A DNA stretch of 11,511 nucleotides from an uncultured Pseudomonadota bacterium (lineage in GTDB: Bacteria > Pseudomonadota > Gammaproteobacteria > Burkholderiales > SG8-39): NCBI GenBank assembly GCA_903895005.1, contig CAITSH010000305.1, positions 1 through 11,511 on the forward strand. Direction: 5' to 3'. The stretch's first letter is position 1, and each line of letters opens with the position of its first letter. Made by a program: the position numbers and the translations under genes. The notes under the pieces are model-generated. The model was not told where the DNA came from. It made no database searches and saw only the letters and a list, made by a program, of their open reading frames with translations. This document shows positions 1 to 5,819 of this stretch, piece after piece.

Positions 1-2516
1 CCGCCTACCGCGAAAAAATCCTGTACGCCATGGCGATCATTGCCACGGTGGTGCTGCTGCCCTTTGGCGTGTTCAACCTGGTCATCGGCTACACGCTGGT
101 CGGCGTTGCGGTGCTCGCGATAGTGGCGGTGTTTGTCTCCGACGCGCTGGCGATCCATTGGAAGCGCCGCCTGCCGGTGCCCATCCCGGTGGCCTTTGCG
201 ATGATCATCGTCACCCTGATCATCGCCATCTGGCAGCGCGGCCTGCTGGGCATTTTCTGGTCCTTCCCGGCCATCCTGCTGCTGCACTTCATTCTCGAGC
301 GGCGGCTTGCCAATGCCTTCAACGTGACGCTGGTCGCGCTGGTGGGCATGGTGGCTTATTACACCCTTGCGCCGGATGTGACGCTGCGCCTGCTGGCCGC
401 GCAGGTGCTCACCATTGTGTTCACGAATATTTTTTCGTATGTGCTCGAGGCCGAGCAGAAAAAAGAGGCGGAGCAGCGCGAGCGCCTCGCGCTGTTGGTG
501 CGGGCCACACAAGCCGGCTCCTACCAGTGGGACCGCGGTGCCCCCTCGGTGATTTATTCGGCCCGCATGAAGGAGATGCTCGGCTACCCGGCCGACGCCG
601 ATACCTCGGGTTGGCCCAACTTCCAGGAATTCGTGCATCCGGATGACCGCGAGGCGCGCTACCAGTTGTTTCTCAAGGGCACGCGCGACCGCAGCCTGCG
701 CAACGGCGCGCGCCGCCACGTTCCCGGCGACTACCGCCTCATCAACGCGCAGGGCGAGGTGATCTGGGTGCACGCCGACGGCATTTTCATCCACAACGAA
801 GAGGGCAGGGCGGTGCGCTACATCGCCTCGCTCATCGACGTCACCGAGCGTTACCGCCAGGACGAGGACCTGCGCAACTCGCACAACCAGATCGCTGTGC
901 AGGCCAAGCAGTTGCAGGACCAGAACGAGACGCTGCGCGCGGCCATTCGTGTGCGCGAGGAGGTCGAGCGTATCGCCCGCCACGATCTGAAGACCCCGCT
1001 TAACAGTATTTTGTCGGTGCCGCGGCTGATACGGGAGGCGCGCGCCATCGACAGGGGTCCGGGCGGCGTGGGCGTTCAGGGCGAGTCGCCCGGGCGGCGC
1101 AAGCTCGCCGCACGCGAGGAAGAATTGCTGGGCATGGTCGAGGGCGCGGCCTACCGCATCCTCGATCTCGTCAATATGTCGGTCGACCTGTATCGCATGG
1201 AGCAGGGCGAATACAGCTTCAGTCCGCGCGCGGTCGACCTGGTTGGCCTTGCAGAGACAGTGGCGCGCGAAGTGCGTGAGCACGCGCTGAGCAAGGGCGT
1301 GCGCGTTGTGATGCAAAGCGCCGGTGCCCCGCTTGCGGAGGGAGCTCGGCATTACGCCTGGGGCAGCGAGTTGCTGTGCTATTCGATCCTTGCCAACCTC
1401 ATCAAGAATGCGGTCGAGGCTTCGCCCGAGCGCGGCCTCGTCTGCGTGGACTTTGGCGGGGACGAGGGCGAGACGGTGTTGCGCATCCACAACGACGGCG
1501 TTGTCGCGCCGCGCGTGCGCGACAGTTTTTTTGAAAAGTACGCCACCTCGGGCAAGGTCGGCGGTTTCGGCCTTGGCACTTATTCGGCGCGGCTGATGGC
1601 GCAGGTGCAAAGCGGCGACCTCGCGATGCAGACCGCCGAGGGCGAGGGCACCACACTGACCCTGCGCTTGCCGCCGCTGCCCAACGCCGCGGATGCGCTG
1701 GTCAATGACGCGGCGGTGCGCAGCATCTCGCAGGCGCCGTTGCGGCCGTTGCCGGCGCTGCGCGTGCTGGTGGTGGACGATGACGAGTTCAATATCGCCT
1801 TCATGCGCCACAACCTGCCCAGTCCGCCGCTGGAAATTTTTACCGCGATCAACGGTCGCGCCGCGCTCGATGTGGCGCGTGCGACGCCGCCCGATGTTGT
1901 GTTCATGGACCTGGAAATGCCGGTGATGGACGGGTTCGAGGCGCTCCAACAGTTGCGCGAACTCGAGCGTGCCGCGCGCCAAAGGCCGAGCACCGTGGTG
2001 GCGTTTTCTTCATATGACGATGACCTGATCCGCCGCCGCTGCCGCATCGCCGGGTTTGATGATTACCTGAGCAAGCCGGCGGTGCGCGAGCGTATTTACG
2101 AAATCCTGTATGCGGCGGACGCCGGTATCGTACCGGCGGGCATCCGTGCCTTTGCCCCCAAGGCGCCGGCAACGCAGCCGGTCGTGCCCGGGCCCGGGCC
2201 TGACGATCCGGTCGAGGTCGGCGCCGACGTGCGCGACATGCTGCCGCGGTTTTTCGGTTCGCGCAGCGCGCTGCTCGACGACTTGCAGGCGGCGATCGAC
2301 AGGGCGGACCGAGTCTCGGTGCGCCGTGTCGCGCATAAGCTGGTAGGCAGTCTCGCGTTGTACGGCTTTGCCTGGGCCGCCGCCGAAAGTCGCGCAATGC
2401 AGGACATGGCCGAGTCGGGCGATTTGTCCGAGCTTGCGCGCCGCTGCGCGCAATTGCGGCGCCACCTTGAGCGCGCTAGACTGGCGCTGAACATTACGGA
2501 GGAGCGCAATGGCTAG
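1..2516 (+). CDS. Membrane-bound hybrid sensor histidine kinase (PAS-HisKA-HATPase-REC-HPt), 5' partial
   Basis: This is a tripartite hybrid sensor kinase starting a phosphorelay at the inner membrane. Residues are numbered from the Met codon at 30. Five or six hydrophobic helices fill about 1-142, followed by a PAS fold (about 155-275), a short coiled coil, and HisKA with H-box RHDLKTPL (His318). HATPase_c follows with N-box Asn460 and glycine box GGFGLG (511-516). A receiver domain has acidic Asp583-585, phosphoacceptor Asp627 and Lys682. A C-terminal HPt domain carries HKLVGS (His769). The frame is open to the left edge and Met30 falls at the start of a hydrophobic helix, so the true start probably lies upstream. 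About 20 extra residues rich in Gly and Arg lie between the two HisKA helices. The gene overlaps the next one by 8 bp, indicating translational coupling. The signal sensed is unknown. Family assignment is firm; the start is not. Confidence 0.93.
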   Translation, partial: AYREKILYAMAIIATVVLLPFGVFNLVIGYTLVGVAVLAIVAVFVSDALAIHWKRRLPVPIPVAFAMIIVTLIIAIWQRGLLGIFWSFPAILLLHFILERRLANAFNVTLVALVGMVAYYTLAPDVTLRLLAAQVLTIVFTNIFSYVLEAEQKKEAEQRERLALLVRATQAGSYQWDRGAPSVIYSARMKEMLGYPADADTSGWPNFQEFVHPDDREARYQLFLKGTRDRSLRNGARRHVPGDYRLINAQGEVIWVHADGIFIHNEEGRAVRYIASLIDVTERYRQDEDLRNSHNQIAVQAKQLQDQNETLRAAIRVREEVERIARHDLKTPLNSILSVPRLIREARAIDRGPGGVGVQGESPGRRKLAAREEELLGMVEGAAYRILDLVNMSVDLYRMEQGEYSFSPRAVDLVGLAETVAREVREHALSKGVRVVMQSAGAPLAEGARHYAWGSELLCYSILANLIKNAVEASPERGLVCVDFGGDEGETVLRIHNDGVVAPRVRDSFFEKYATSGKVGGFGLGTYSARLMAQVQSGDLAMQTAEGEGTTLTLRLPPLPNAADALVNDAAVRSISQAPLRPLPALRVLVVDDDEFNIAFMRHNLPSPPLEIFTAINGRAALDVARATPPDVVFMDLEMPVMDGFEALQQLRELERAARQRPSTVVAFSSYDDDLIRRRCRIAGFDDYLSKPAVRERIYEILYAADAGIVPAGIRAFAPKAPATQPVVPGPGPDDPVEVGADVRDMLPRFFGSRSALLDDLQAAIDRADRVSVRRVAHKLVGSLALYGFAWAAAESRAMQDMAESGDLSELARRCAQLRRHLERARLALNITEERNG
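2498..2504 (+). promoter_or_regulatory. Ribosome binding site of the stand-alone receiver gene
   Basis: A GGAGGAG stretch lies inside the end of the kinase gene, with its GGAGG core six bases before the ATG at 2509. It decides the start of the receiver gene and supports coupled translation across the 8-bp overlap. Confidence 0.75.
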
Positions 2517-2907
2517 CGGCCAGGGTGAACGCAAAAAGCTGCTGCTCATCGACGATGACGAGGCGGTGCTCGATTACCTCACGGTAAAGCTGGGCGGCGA
2601 GTTCGACCTTGTCACGGCGGGCTCGGCGGCGGCCGCGCTGGCTCTGGTGCGTGAGGCGCGCCCCGATCTGGTGTTGTGCGACATCGACCTCCAAAGCGAC
2701 ATCGAGGGCCAGGACGGCGGAGACATTTCGGTGGCGCTGTATTCGCACGAGGACACGCGCCACATCCCGCTGATATTCCTGACGGCGCTCGCCTCGCCCT
2801 CGGACCTCAAGGCAAGCGGCAACCAGCTGGGCGGTCGCGCGGCGATCTCCAAGCAATCGCCCATCGAAGAGATTCTCGCGCGCATCCGCTTCAGCCTGGC
2901 TTTATAG
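2509..2907 (+). CDS. Single-domain response regulator (receiver-only, CheY-like)
   Basis: The 132 residues form one receiver domain and nothing else. The acidic pocket is LIDDDE (Asp15-17), the phosphoacceptor is Asp58 in LCDID, the switch Thr92 sits in FLTA, and the conserved lysine is Lys115 in ISKQ. There is no DNA-binding, cyclase or phosphodiesterase domain, so output must come through protein-protein contact or phosphate buffering. The start is the ATG at 2509, which follows a GGAGG motif and overlaps the kinase gene by 8 bp. Its likely phosphodonor is the HPt domain (His769) of the adjacent kinase; that pairing is inferred from gene order. The loop after Asp58 is longer and more acidic than in CheY (QSDIEGQDGGD). 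Confidence 0.92.
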   Translation: MASGQGERKKLLLIDDDEAVLDYLTVKLGGEFDLVTAGSAAAALALVREARPDLVLCDIDLQSDIEGQDGGDISVALYSHEDTRHIPLIFLTALASPSDLKASGNQLGGRAAISKQSPIEEILARIRFSLAL

Positions 2908-2917
2908 CCGGGCGCGG

Positions 2918-3295
2918 GTGGCGACCGGCAAGGCCGCGAAAAAGGCGGTCAAGAAAATCAATGGCCGGCAATCCCCGGCCCAGCACCACAGCGTCTACGT
3001 CGTCGAACTTTCCAAGGACGTGCTCTACGAGGCGCGCTTCAGGCGTTGCAACCCCGACTACGAACCGGGCAAGCCCTGCGTGTACGTGGGCATGACCGGG
3101 CTCTCGCCCGATGAGCGCTTTGACAAGCACATGGCCGGCATCAAGGCCAACCGCTATGTATTGAAATACGGCCTGCGCCTTTTGCCCGAACTCTACGAGT
3201 GCTACAACCCCATGCCTTACGAGGCGGCGCGCGACATGGAAGTGGAACTGGCCATCGGCCTGCAGGAGGCCGGTTACGGGGTGTGGCAGGCCTAG
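2918..3295 (+). CDS. Small GIY-YIG-like domain protein of unknown function
   Basis: A 125-residue basic protein that begins 10 bp after the receiver gene and so is probably the third gene of the signalling operon. The start is the GTG at 2918; no in-frame ATG lies upstream of the conserved part, and the ribosome site is weak. After a lysine-rich head (about 1-17), VYVVEL (26-31) and CVYVGMTG (54-61) resemble the two strands of the GIY-YIG nuclease fold, with Arg67 in DERFDKH and Glu108 or Glu110 as candidates for the catalytic Arg and Glu. The two strands are about 22 residues apart, more than the roughly 10-11 of classic members, because of an insert with RFRRCNPDYEPGK. If the fold is right it could cut or bind nucleic acid. 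The assignment rests on motif shape only. Confidence 0.72.
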   Translation: MATGKAAKKAVKKINGRQSPAQHHSVYVVELSKDVLYEARFRRCNPDYEPGKPCVYVGMTGLSPDERFDKHMAGIKANRYVLKYGLRLLPELYECYNPMPYEAARDMEVELAIGLQEAGYGVWQA

Positions 3296-3300
3296 GCCGA

Positions 3301-3342
3301 AGCCGCTCGACGGGCGCCGAGATTTCTTCGCGCCCGCCGGCT
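3301..3342. terminator. Possible bidirectional hairpin between convergent genes
   Basis: Two nested inverted repeats lie in the 74-bp gap between the GIY-YIG-like gene and the convergent MgtC gene. The inner stem pairs CGGGCGC (3311-3317) with GCGCCCG (3330-3336), and the outer stem pairs AGCCG (3301-3305) with CGGCT (3338-3342). No clear T-run follows on either strand, so it is a weak candidate for intrinsic termination. Confidence 0.33.
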
Positions 3343-3369
3343 CAATGTCTGGCGTGGCTTTCTAGCCGG

Positions 3370-3852
3370 TCACGCCGGCGGTGGGGTCTTGTCGTTGGCG
3401 TGCGGGTCAAGCTTGCTGATGGCCCAATGCTCCAGCGGTCCGCCGAACATCAGGATCAGCAGCACCAGCACGAAGGCCGCCGCGGCGGGAATCATCGCGC
3501 CGGCACCGCAGGCGCAGCCGATACAGGCGGCCAGCCACACCGAGGCGGCGGTGGTGAGGCCGTGTACTTCGTGGCCGTCGTTGCTGCGCATGATCACACC
3601 GGCGCCGATGAAGCCGATGCCGGTGATGATGCCCTGCACGACGCGGCTGATGGCGTCGGCGTGATGTGCTTCGCCGATGAGTGGACTCCACGACGGCAGC
3701 GAGGTGGCGAGGGCCGCGCCCAGGGCCACCAGTGCGTGGGTGCGAAAGCCCGCCGGTTTGTGCCGCATTTCGCGGTTGAGCCCGATGAGCCCGCCGATGA
3801 CGGCTGCGGCGCAAAGGCGCCATATCAGGTCTGTTACCGGGTCGGTCACCAT
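3370..3852 (-). CDS. MgtC/SapB family inner-membrane protein
   Basis: A 160-residue integral membrane protein. The N-terminal MgtC/SapB signature is clear: GGLIGLNRE (20-28) followed by KPAGFRTHALVALGAAL (32-48), then GIGFIGAGVIMR and GLTTAASVWLAACIG, with a last hydrophobic helix near the C-terminus. Four or five membrane helices are expected. Family members are linked to growth in low magnesium, to intramacrophage survival in pathogens, and to control of ATP synthase or transporters; many environmental members are uncharacterised. This protein lacks the long cytoplasmic C-terminal domain of Salmonella MgtC and is closer in size to short SapB-like members. The ATG at 3852 is preceded, on its strand, by AGAGG (complement of 3861-3865) at good spacing. 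It stands alone, convergent with the signalling operon and divergent from the low-complexity gene. Confidence 0.88.
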   Translation of the reverse strand: MVTDPVTDLIWRLCAAAVIGGLIGLNREMRHKPAGFRTHALVALGAALATSLPSWSPLIGEAHHADAISRVVQGIITGIGFIGAGVIMRSNDGHEVHGLTTAASVWLAACIGCACGAGAMIPAAAAFVLVLLILMFGGPLEHWAISKLDPHANDKTPPPA

Positions 3853-3925
3853 GTGCGGGGCCTCTGAGTTGGGCGGGGGGCGTTTGGCGGACGCATTGCG
3901 GCGTACGGACGGACTTGCTGAATCG

Positions 3926-3931
3926 ATTGTA
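3926..3931 (-). promoter_or_regulatory. Possible -10 element for the MgtC gene
   Basis: On the - strand this hexamer reads TACAAT, close to the sigma-70 consensus, about 75 bp before the MgtC start. No good -35 element is visible 16-18 bp upstream. The rest of the 284-bp divergent region 3853-4136 shows no gene, repeat or recognisable riboswitch. Confidence 0.28.
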
Positions 3932-4100
3932 GTCCTCTATTTCAGAAAGTAATCCCGAACCGCAGGCTTCAGGCCGTCTGGCGCGTGCCCGACTCTGCGC
4001 TATTGCCACGGTGCATGGTGGATCGAAGGTGGTGCGCGGTACCGCCAGCGCCTGGTTTTGGCGAGAAAATTCAATAAAAACAAGCCCGCTTCCCACCCCC

Positions 4101-4130
4101 CTGCCATTGCAGGCCCGAGAATGAGATAAT
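4101..4130 (+). promoter_or_regulatory. Possible sigma-70 promoter of the Asn/Gln-rich protein gene
   Basis: CTGCCA (4101-4106) and GATAAT (4125-4130) are separated by 18 bp and match the -35 and -10 consensus moderately and well. Transcription would begin around 4136-4138, on or next to the ATG at 4137, giving a leaderless message. No Shine-Dalgarno motif precedes that ATG, which agrees with this reading. Confidence 0.38.
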
Positions 4131-4136
4131 ACGGTC

Positions 4137-4676
4137 ATGAATACACAAGACCCCGATATGGAAACCACACACAACGAGCAACCCGCGCAGCCGGAGCAGG
4201 GCAATCAGGCCAACGGCAACCAAGCCAACGGCAACCAGGCGCTTCCGGTCAATCAGGGCAACCAGCCCAATCAAAACAATCAGAATAATCAGCCCAACCA
4301 GGGCCAGCAGCGCCAGAACAACCAAAACAATAATGGACCGCGCCAGCGCATGAAGGAGTTGATGGCGATTCCTGAGCGCGAGCGTACCGACGCGCAATGG
4401 GATGAACTCAACGAGCTTGAGATCAGCATGGCGTCGGCCAACCGCGACAACGGCCAGGGTCCCGGCGGTGGACAGCAAGGCCAGCGCCGCGACGGCGGCG
4501 GCCAAAACCAGCGTCGCGATGGCGGCGGTGGCAACCAGCCCCGCAATAACGGTGGCAATGGCGGCGGCGGTGGTGGTGGCGGTGGCGGCAACGGTGGTAA
4601 TGGCGGTCGCCCCGGCAAGAAGTCTTTCAAGCAGCCGCGCAATCGCCCTGCCGGCCCGCGCAAACCCGGACCCTGA
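4137..4676 (+). CDS. Asn/Gln- and Gly-rich low-complexity protein, function unknown
   Basis: A 179-residue hydrophilic protein with no signal peptide or membrane helix. Residues about 16-66 are rich in Asn and Gln (repeats of NQANG, NQPNQ, QNNQ). A short charged, probably helical segment follows (about 67-100, with RMKELMAIPERERTD and WDELNELEISMASANR). The C-terminal half has repeated QRRDGGG units, a ten-glycine run, and a basic Pro/Arg/Lys tail. Such composition suggests disorder, with RGG-like repeats that could bind RNA and a prion-like front half; this is inference from composition. The ATG at 4137 has no ribosome site. An in-frame ATG at 4158 is an alternative start, also without one. 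The reading frame is followed by a strong terminator and the ordered middle segment argues for a real protein. I cannot assign a family. Confidence 0.75.
   Translation: MNTQDPDMETTHNEQPAQPEQGNQANGNQANGNQALPVNQGNQPNQNNQNNQPNQGQQRQNNQNNNGPRQRMKELMAIPERERTDAQWDELNELEISMASANRDNGQGPGGGQQGQRRDGGGQNQRRDGGGGNQPRNNGGNGGGGGGGGGGNGGNGGRPGKKSFKQPRNRPAGPRKPGP
4206..4235 (+). repeat. Tandem 15-bp repeat inside the Asn/Gln-rich gene
   Basis: Two copies of CAGGCCAACGGCAAC differing at one base lie head to tail (4206-4220 and 4221-4235), followed by the start of a third (CAGGC). They encode the QANGN repeats. Unit length is a multiple of three, so copy-number change would keep the frame. Confidence 0.7.
4543..4608 (+). 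repeat. Glycine-codon low-complexity tract
   Basis: Almost uninterrupted GGN glycine codons broken by asparagine (AAC, AAT) encode the poly-Gly and GGNGG region of the low-complexity protein. Many GG pairs spaced by one to four bases could allow weak two-layer G-quadruplexes or replication slippage. Confidence 0.6.
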
Positions 4677-4698
4677 TCATTCGGCGTTCTGCAGATAA

Positions 4699-4731
4699 AA
4701 TAAAAAAGGGGGCATAGCCCCCTTTTTTATT
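4699..4731. terminator. Strong bidirectional intrinsic terminator
   Basis: A perfect inverted repeat: GGGGGC (4708-4713), loop ATA, GCCCCC (4717-4722), flanked by six A (4702-4707) and six T (4723-4728); pairing extends to a 15-bp stem with 4699-4701 and 4729-4731. The T-run follows the GC stem on both strands, so it can stop the low-complexity gene on the + strand and the convergent FKBP gene on the - strand. Confidence 0.95.
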
Positions 4732-4780
4732 CTTGCAACTGCGCGTGTCTCACGCCACGGGCTGTCGCATGACCGGCCGC

Positions 4781-5191
4781 TTACTTGACCTCAAGGAGTT
4801 CCACGTCAAACACCAGCGTTGCGTTGGGCGGAATCACGCCGGCTGCGCCGCGGGCACCGTAGCCCATCTCGGCGGGGATGATCAGGGTGCGTTTGCCGCC
4901 GACTTTCATGCCCGCAACGCCTTCATCCCAGCCCTTGATCACGCGGCCGGCCCCCAGTGGAAACGAAAACGGCCCGCGCCCGATGGAGCTGTCGAACTTG
5001 GTGCCGTGCAGGTCGGCGGCCGAGGGATTGTGCAGCCAGCCGGTGTAGTTGACCACCACGGTGGAGCCACCCAGCGCCTCCTTGCCGGTGCCGATGACGG
5101 TGTCTTTTTTGACCAGGTCTGCGGCGGAGACCAGGCCGGCGGACAGGGTCATGACGAGGAGCAGAGCAAGGCGGGCGAACGGCAATTTCAT
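4781..5191 (-). CDS. Periplasmic FKBP-type peptidyl-prolyl cis-trans isomerase
   Basis: A 136-residue secreted prolyl isomerase that speeds cis-trans interconversion of Xaa-Pro bonds, probably in folding of exported proteins. A signal peptide spans 1-23 (Lys/Arg start, LALLLVMTL core, cleavage after VSA). One FKBP domain follows. Residues lining the active pocket of FKBP12 have clear counterparts: Tyr49, Phe66-Asp67, Phe75 or Phe77, Val84-Ile85, Trp88, Tyr111 and Phe128; the FKBP12 His87 position is Ala116. A loop of about seven extra residues (NPSAADLHG) precedes KFDSS. There is no dimerisation domain as in FkpA or Mip, so it is a minimal form. The ATG at 5191 follows a weak GGAAA. It ends at the shared terminator and is divergent from the small gene at 5424. 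Confidence 0.94.
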   Translation of the reverse strand: MKLPFARLALLLVMTLSAGLVSAADLVKKDTVIGTGKEALGGSTVVVNYTGWLHNPSAADLHGTKFDSSIGRGPFSFPLGAGRVIKGWDEGVAGMKVGGKRTLIIPAEMGYGARGAAGVIPPNATLVFDVELLEVK

Positions 5192-5412
5192 GGTTTTTTC
5201 CAGGGAATGTTGATGGGATGGGGGGGCGTAATGCGTTGCCCGCTGCTTTATAGCGCAAAGCTACCCCGGCATCAATCACCGGGCCCCCTCCGTATCGCCA
5301 CCTTTGGAGTTTTAGCCGAAATTCCAGGCCAATTCATGACGTTGTACTAAGACTAAAGGCGTATTGCCCGTCCATGACATAGCCATTTATCCTTGTCGGC
5401 CAATAGCTTGGC

Positions 5413-5417
5413 AGGAG
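5413..5417 (+). promoter_or_regulatory. Ribosome binding site of the 94-residue protein gene
   Basis: AGGAG placed six bases before the ATG at 5424. It favours that start over the in-frame TTG at 5364, which has no such motif. Confidence 0.7.
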
Positions 5418-5423
5418 AAGTGT

Positions 5424-5708
5424 ATGGTGCTACTGGAAACCACCTTGTCGATCGCTTCCGAGGACGAGGCGCTGCGGCGCCATATCTGGAACCGCAGCCA
5501 CGAAGTACCCTGGCTCAGGCCCGAGCGGTTTCGCTGCGACCACGCCGATCGCCTGATGAAGTGGGAAGAGTATGGCAATCGTGCCTCCAAGGTGGGGTGG
5601 GGGTTGGCCTACTTGCACGCGCCGACCGACAGTGGCGCAGATCATGTCGACAACCTGCACGCCGTGGCGCTTGGCGAGATCATTACTTCACCGGACGAAG
5701 CGGGGTAA
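5424..5708 (+). CDS. Conserved-looking hypothetical protein, 94 residues
   Basis: I do not recognise this protein. It is 94 residues, soluble, with no signal peptide, membrane helix or cysteine pair; its only cysteine is in RFRCDHADRL. It is rich in Trp, His and charged residues (HIWNRSHEVPWLRPERF, MKWEEYGNRASK, LHAPTDSGADHVDNLH), and the His/Asp cluster in the last part could bind a metal, which is speculation. Reality as a gene is supported by the AGGAG site before the ATG, and by a composition like an ordered globular protein rather than the Arg/Ala/Pro-rich look of shadow frames here. It stands alone, divergent from the FKBP gene with a 232-bp gap and 111 bp before the LysR gene. Confidence 0.66.
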   Translation: MVLLETTLSIASEDEALRRHIWNRSHEVPWLRPERFRCDHADRLMKWEEYGNRASKVGWGLAYLHAPTDSGADHVDNLHAVALGEIITSPDEAG

Positions 5709-5819
5709 AAAGTCGGACGCAGCGGCGCGTCGCGATGGCACGCGGCTGAATCGGAAGTTCTGTTTTAATGGGCGGCCGTTCGCGCGGCGTTCTGCGCGCA
5801 CGTTCAACAGGCTGCTTTA

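Noticed and set aside
3199..3867. + strand open frame of 222 codons across the GIY-YIG-like gene end and MgtC
   Set aside because: It runs antisense through MgtC and out of frame through the preceding gene, with no ribosome site or domain.
3407..4204. - strand open frame of 265 codons overlapping the MgtC gene and the divergent region
   Set aside because: It shares the strand of MgtC in another frame, and its product is Arg/His/Cys-rich shadow sequence, while the MgtC frame has membrane helices and family motifs.
4206..4235. CRISPR-like repeats
   Set aside because: The units are 15 bp, directly adjacent with no spacers, and lie inside a coding region.
4543..4608. Strong G-quadruplex
   Set aside because: Most G-runs are only two bases long, so stable three-layer quadruplexes are not expected; at most weak two-layer ones.
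5364..5423. 20-residue N-terminal extension of the small protein at 5424 from a TTG codon
   Set aside because: No ribosome site precedes the TTG, whereas AGGAG precedes the ATG at 5424.
5709..5819. Separate small gene or terminator between the 94-residue protein and LysR
   Set aside because: The short open frames here end inside LysR in other frames, and no convincing hairpin with a T-run is visible.
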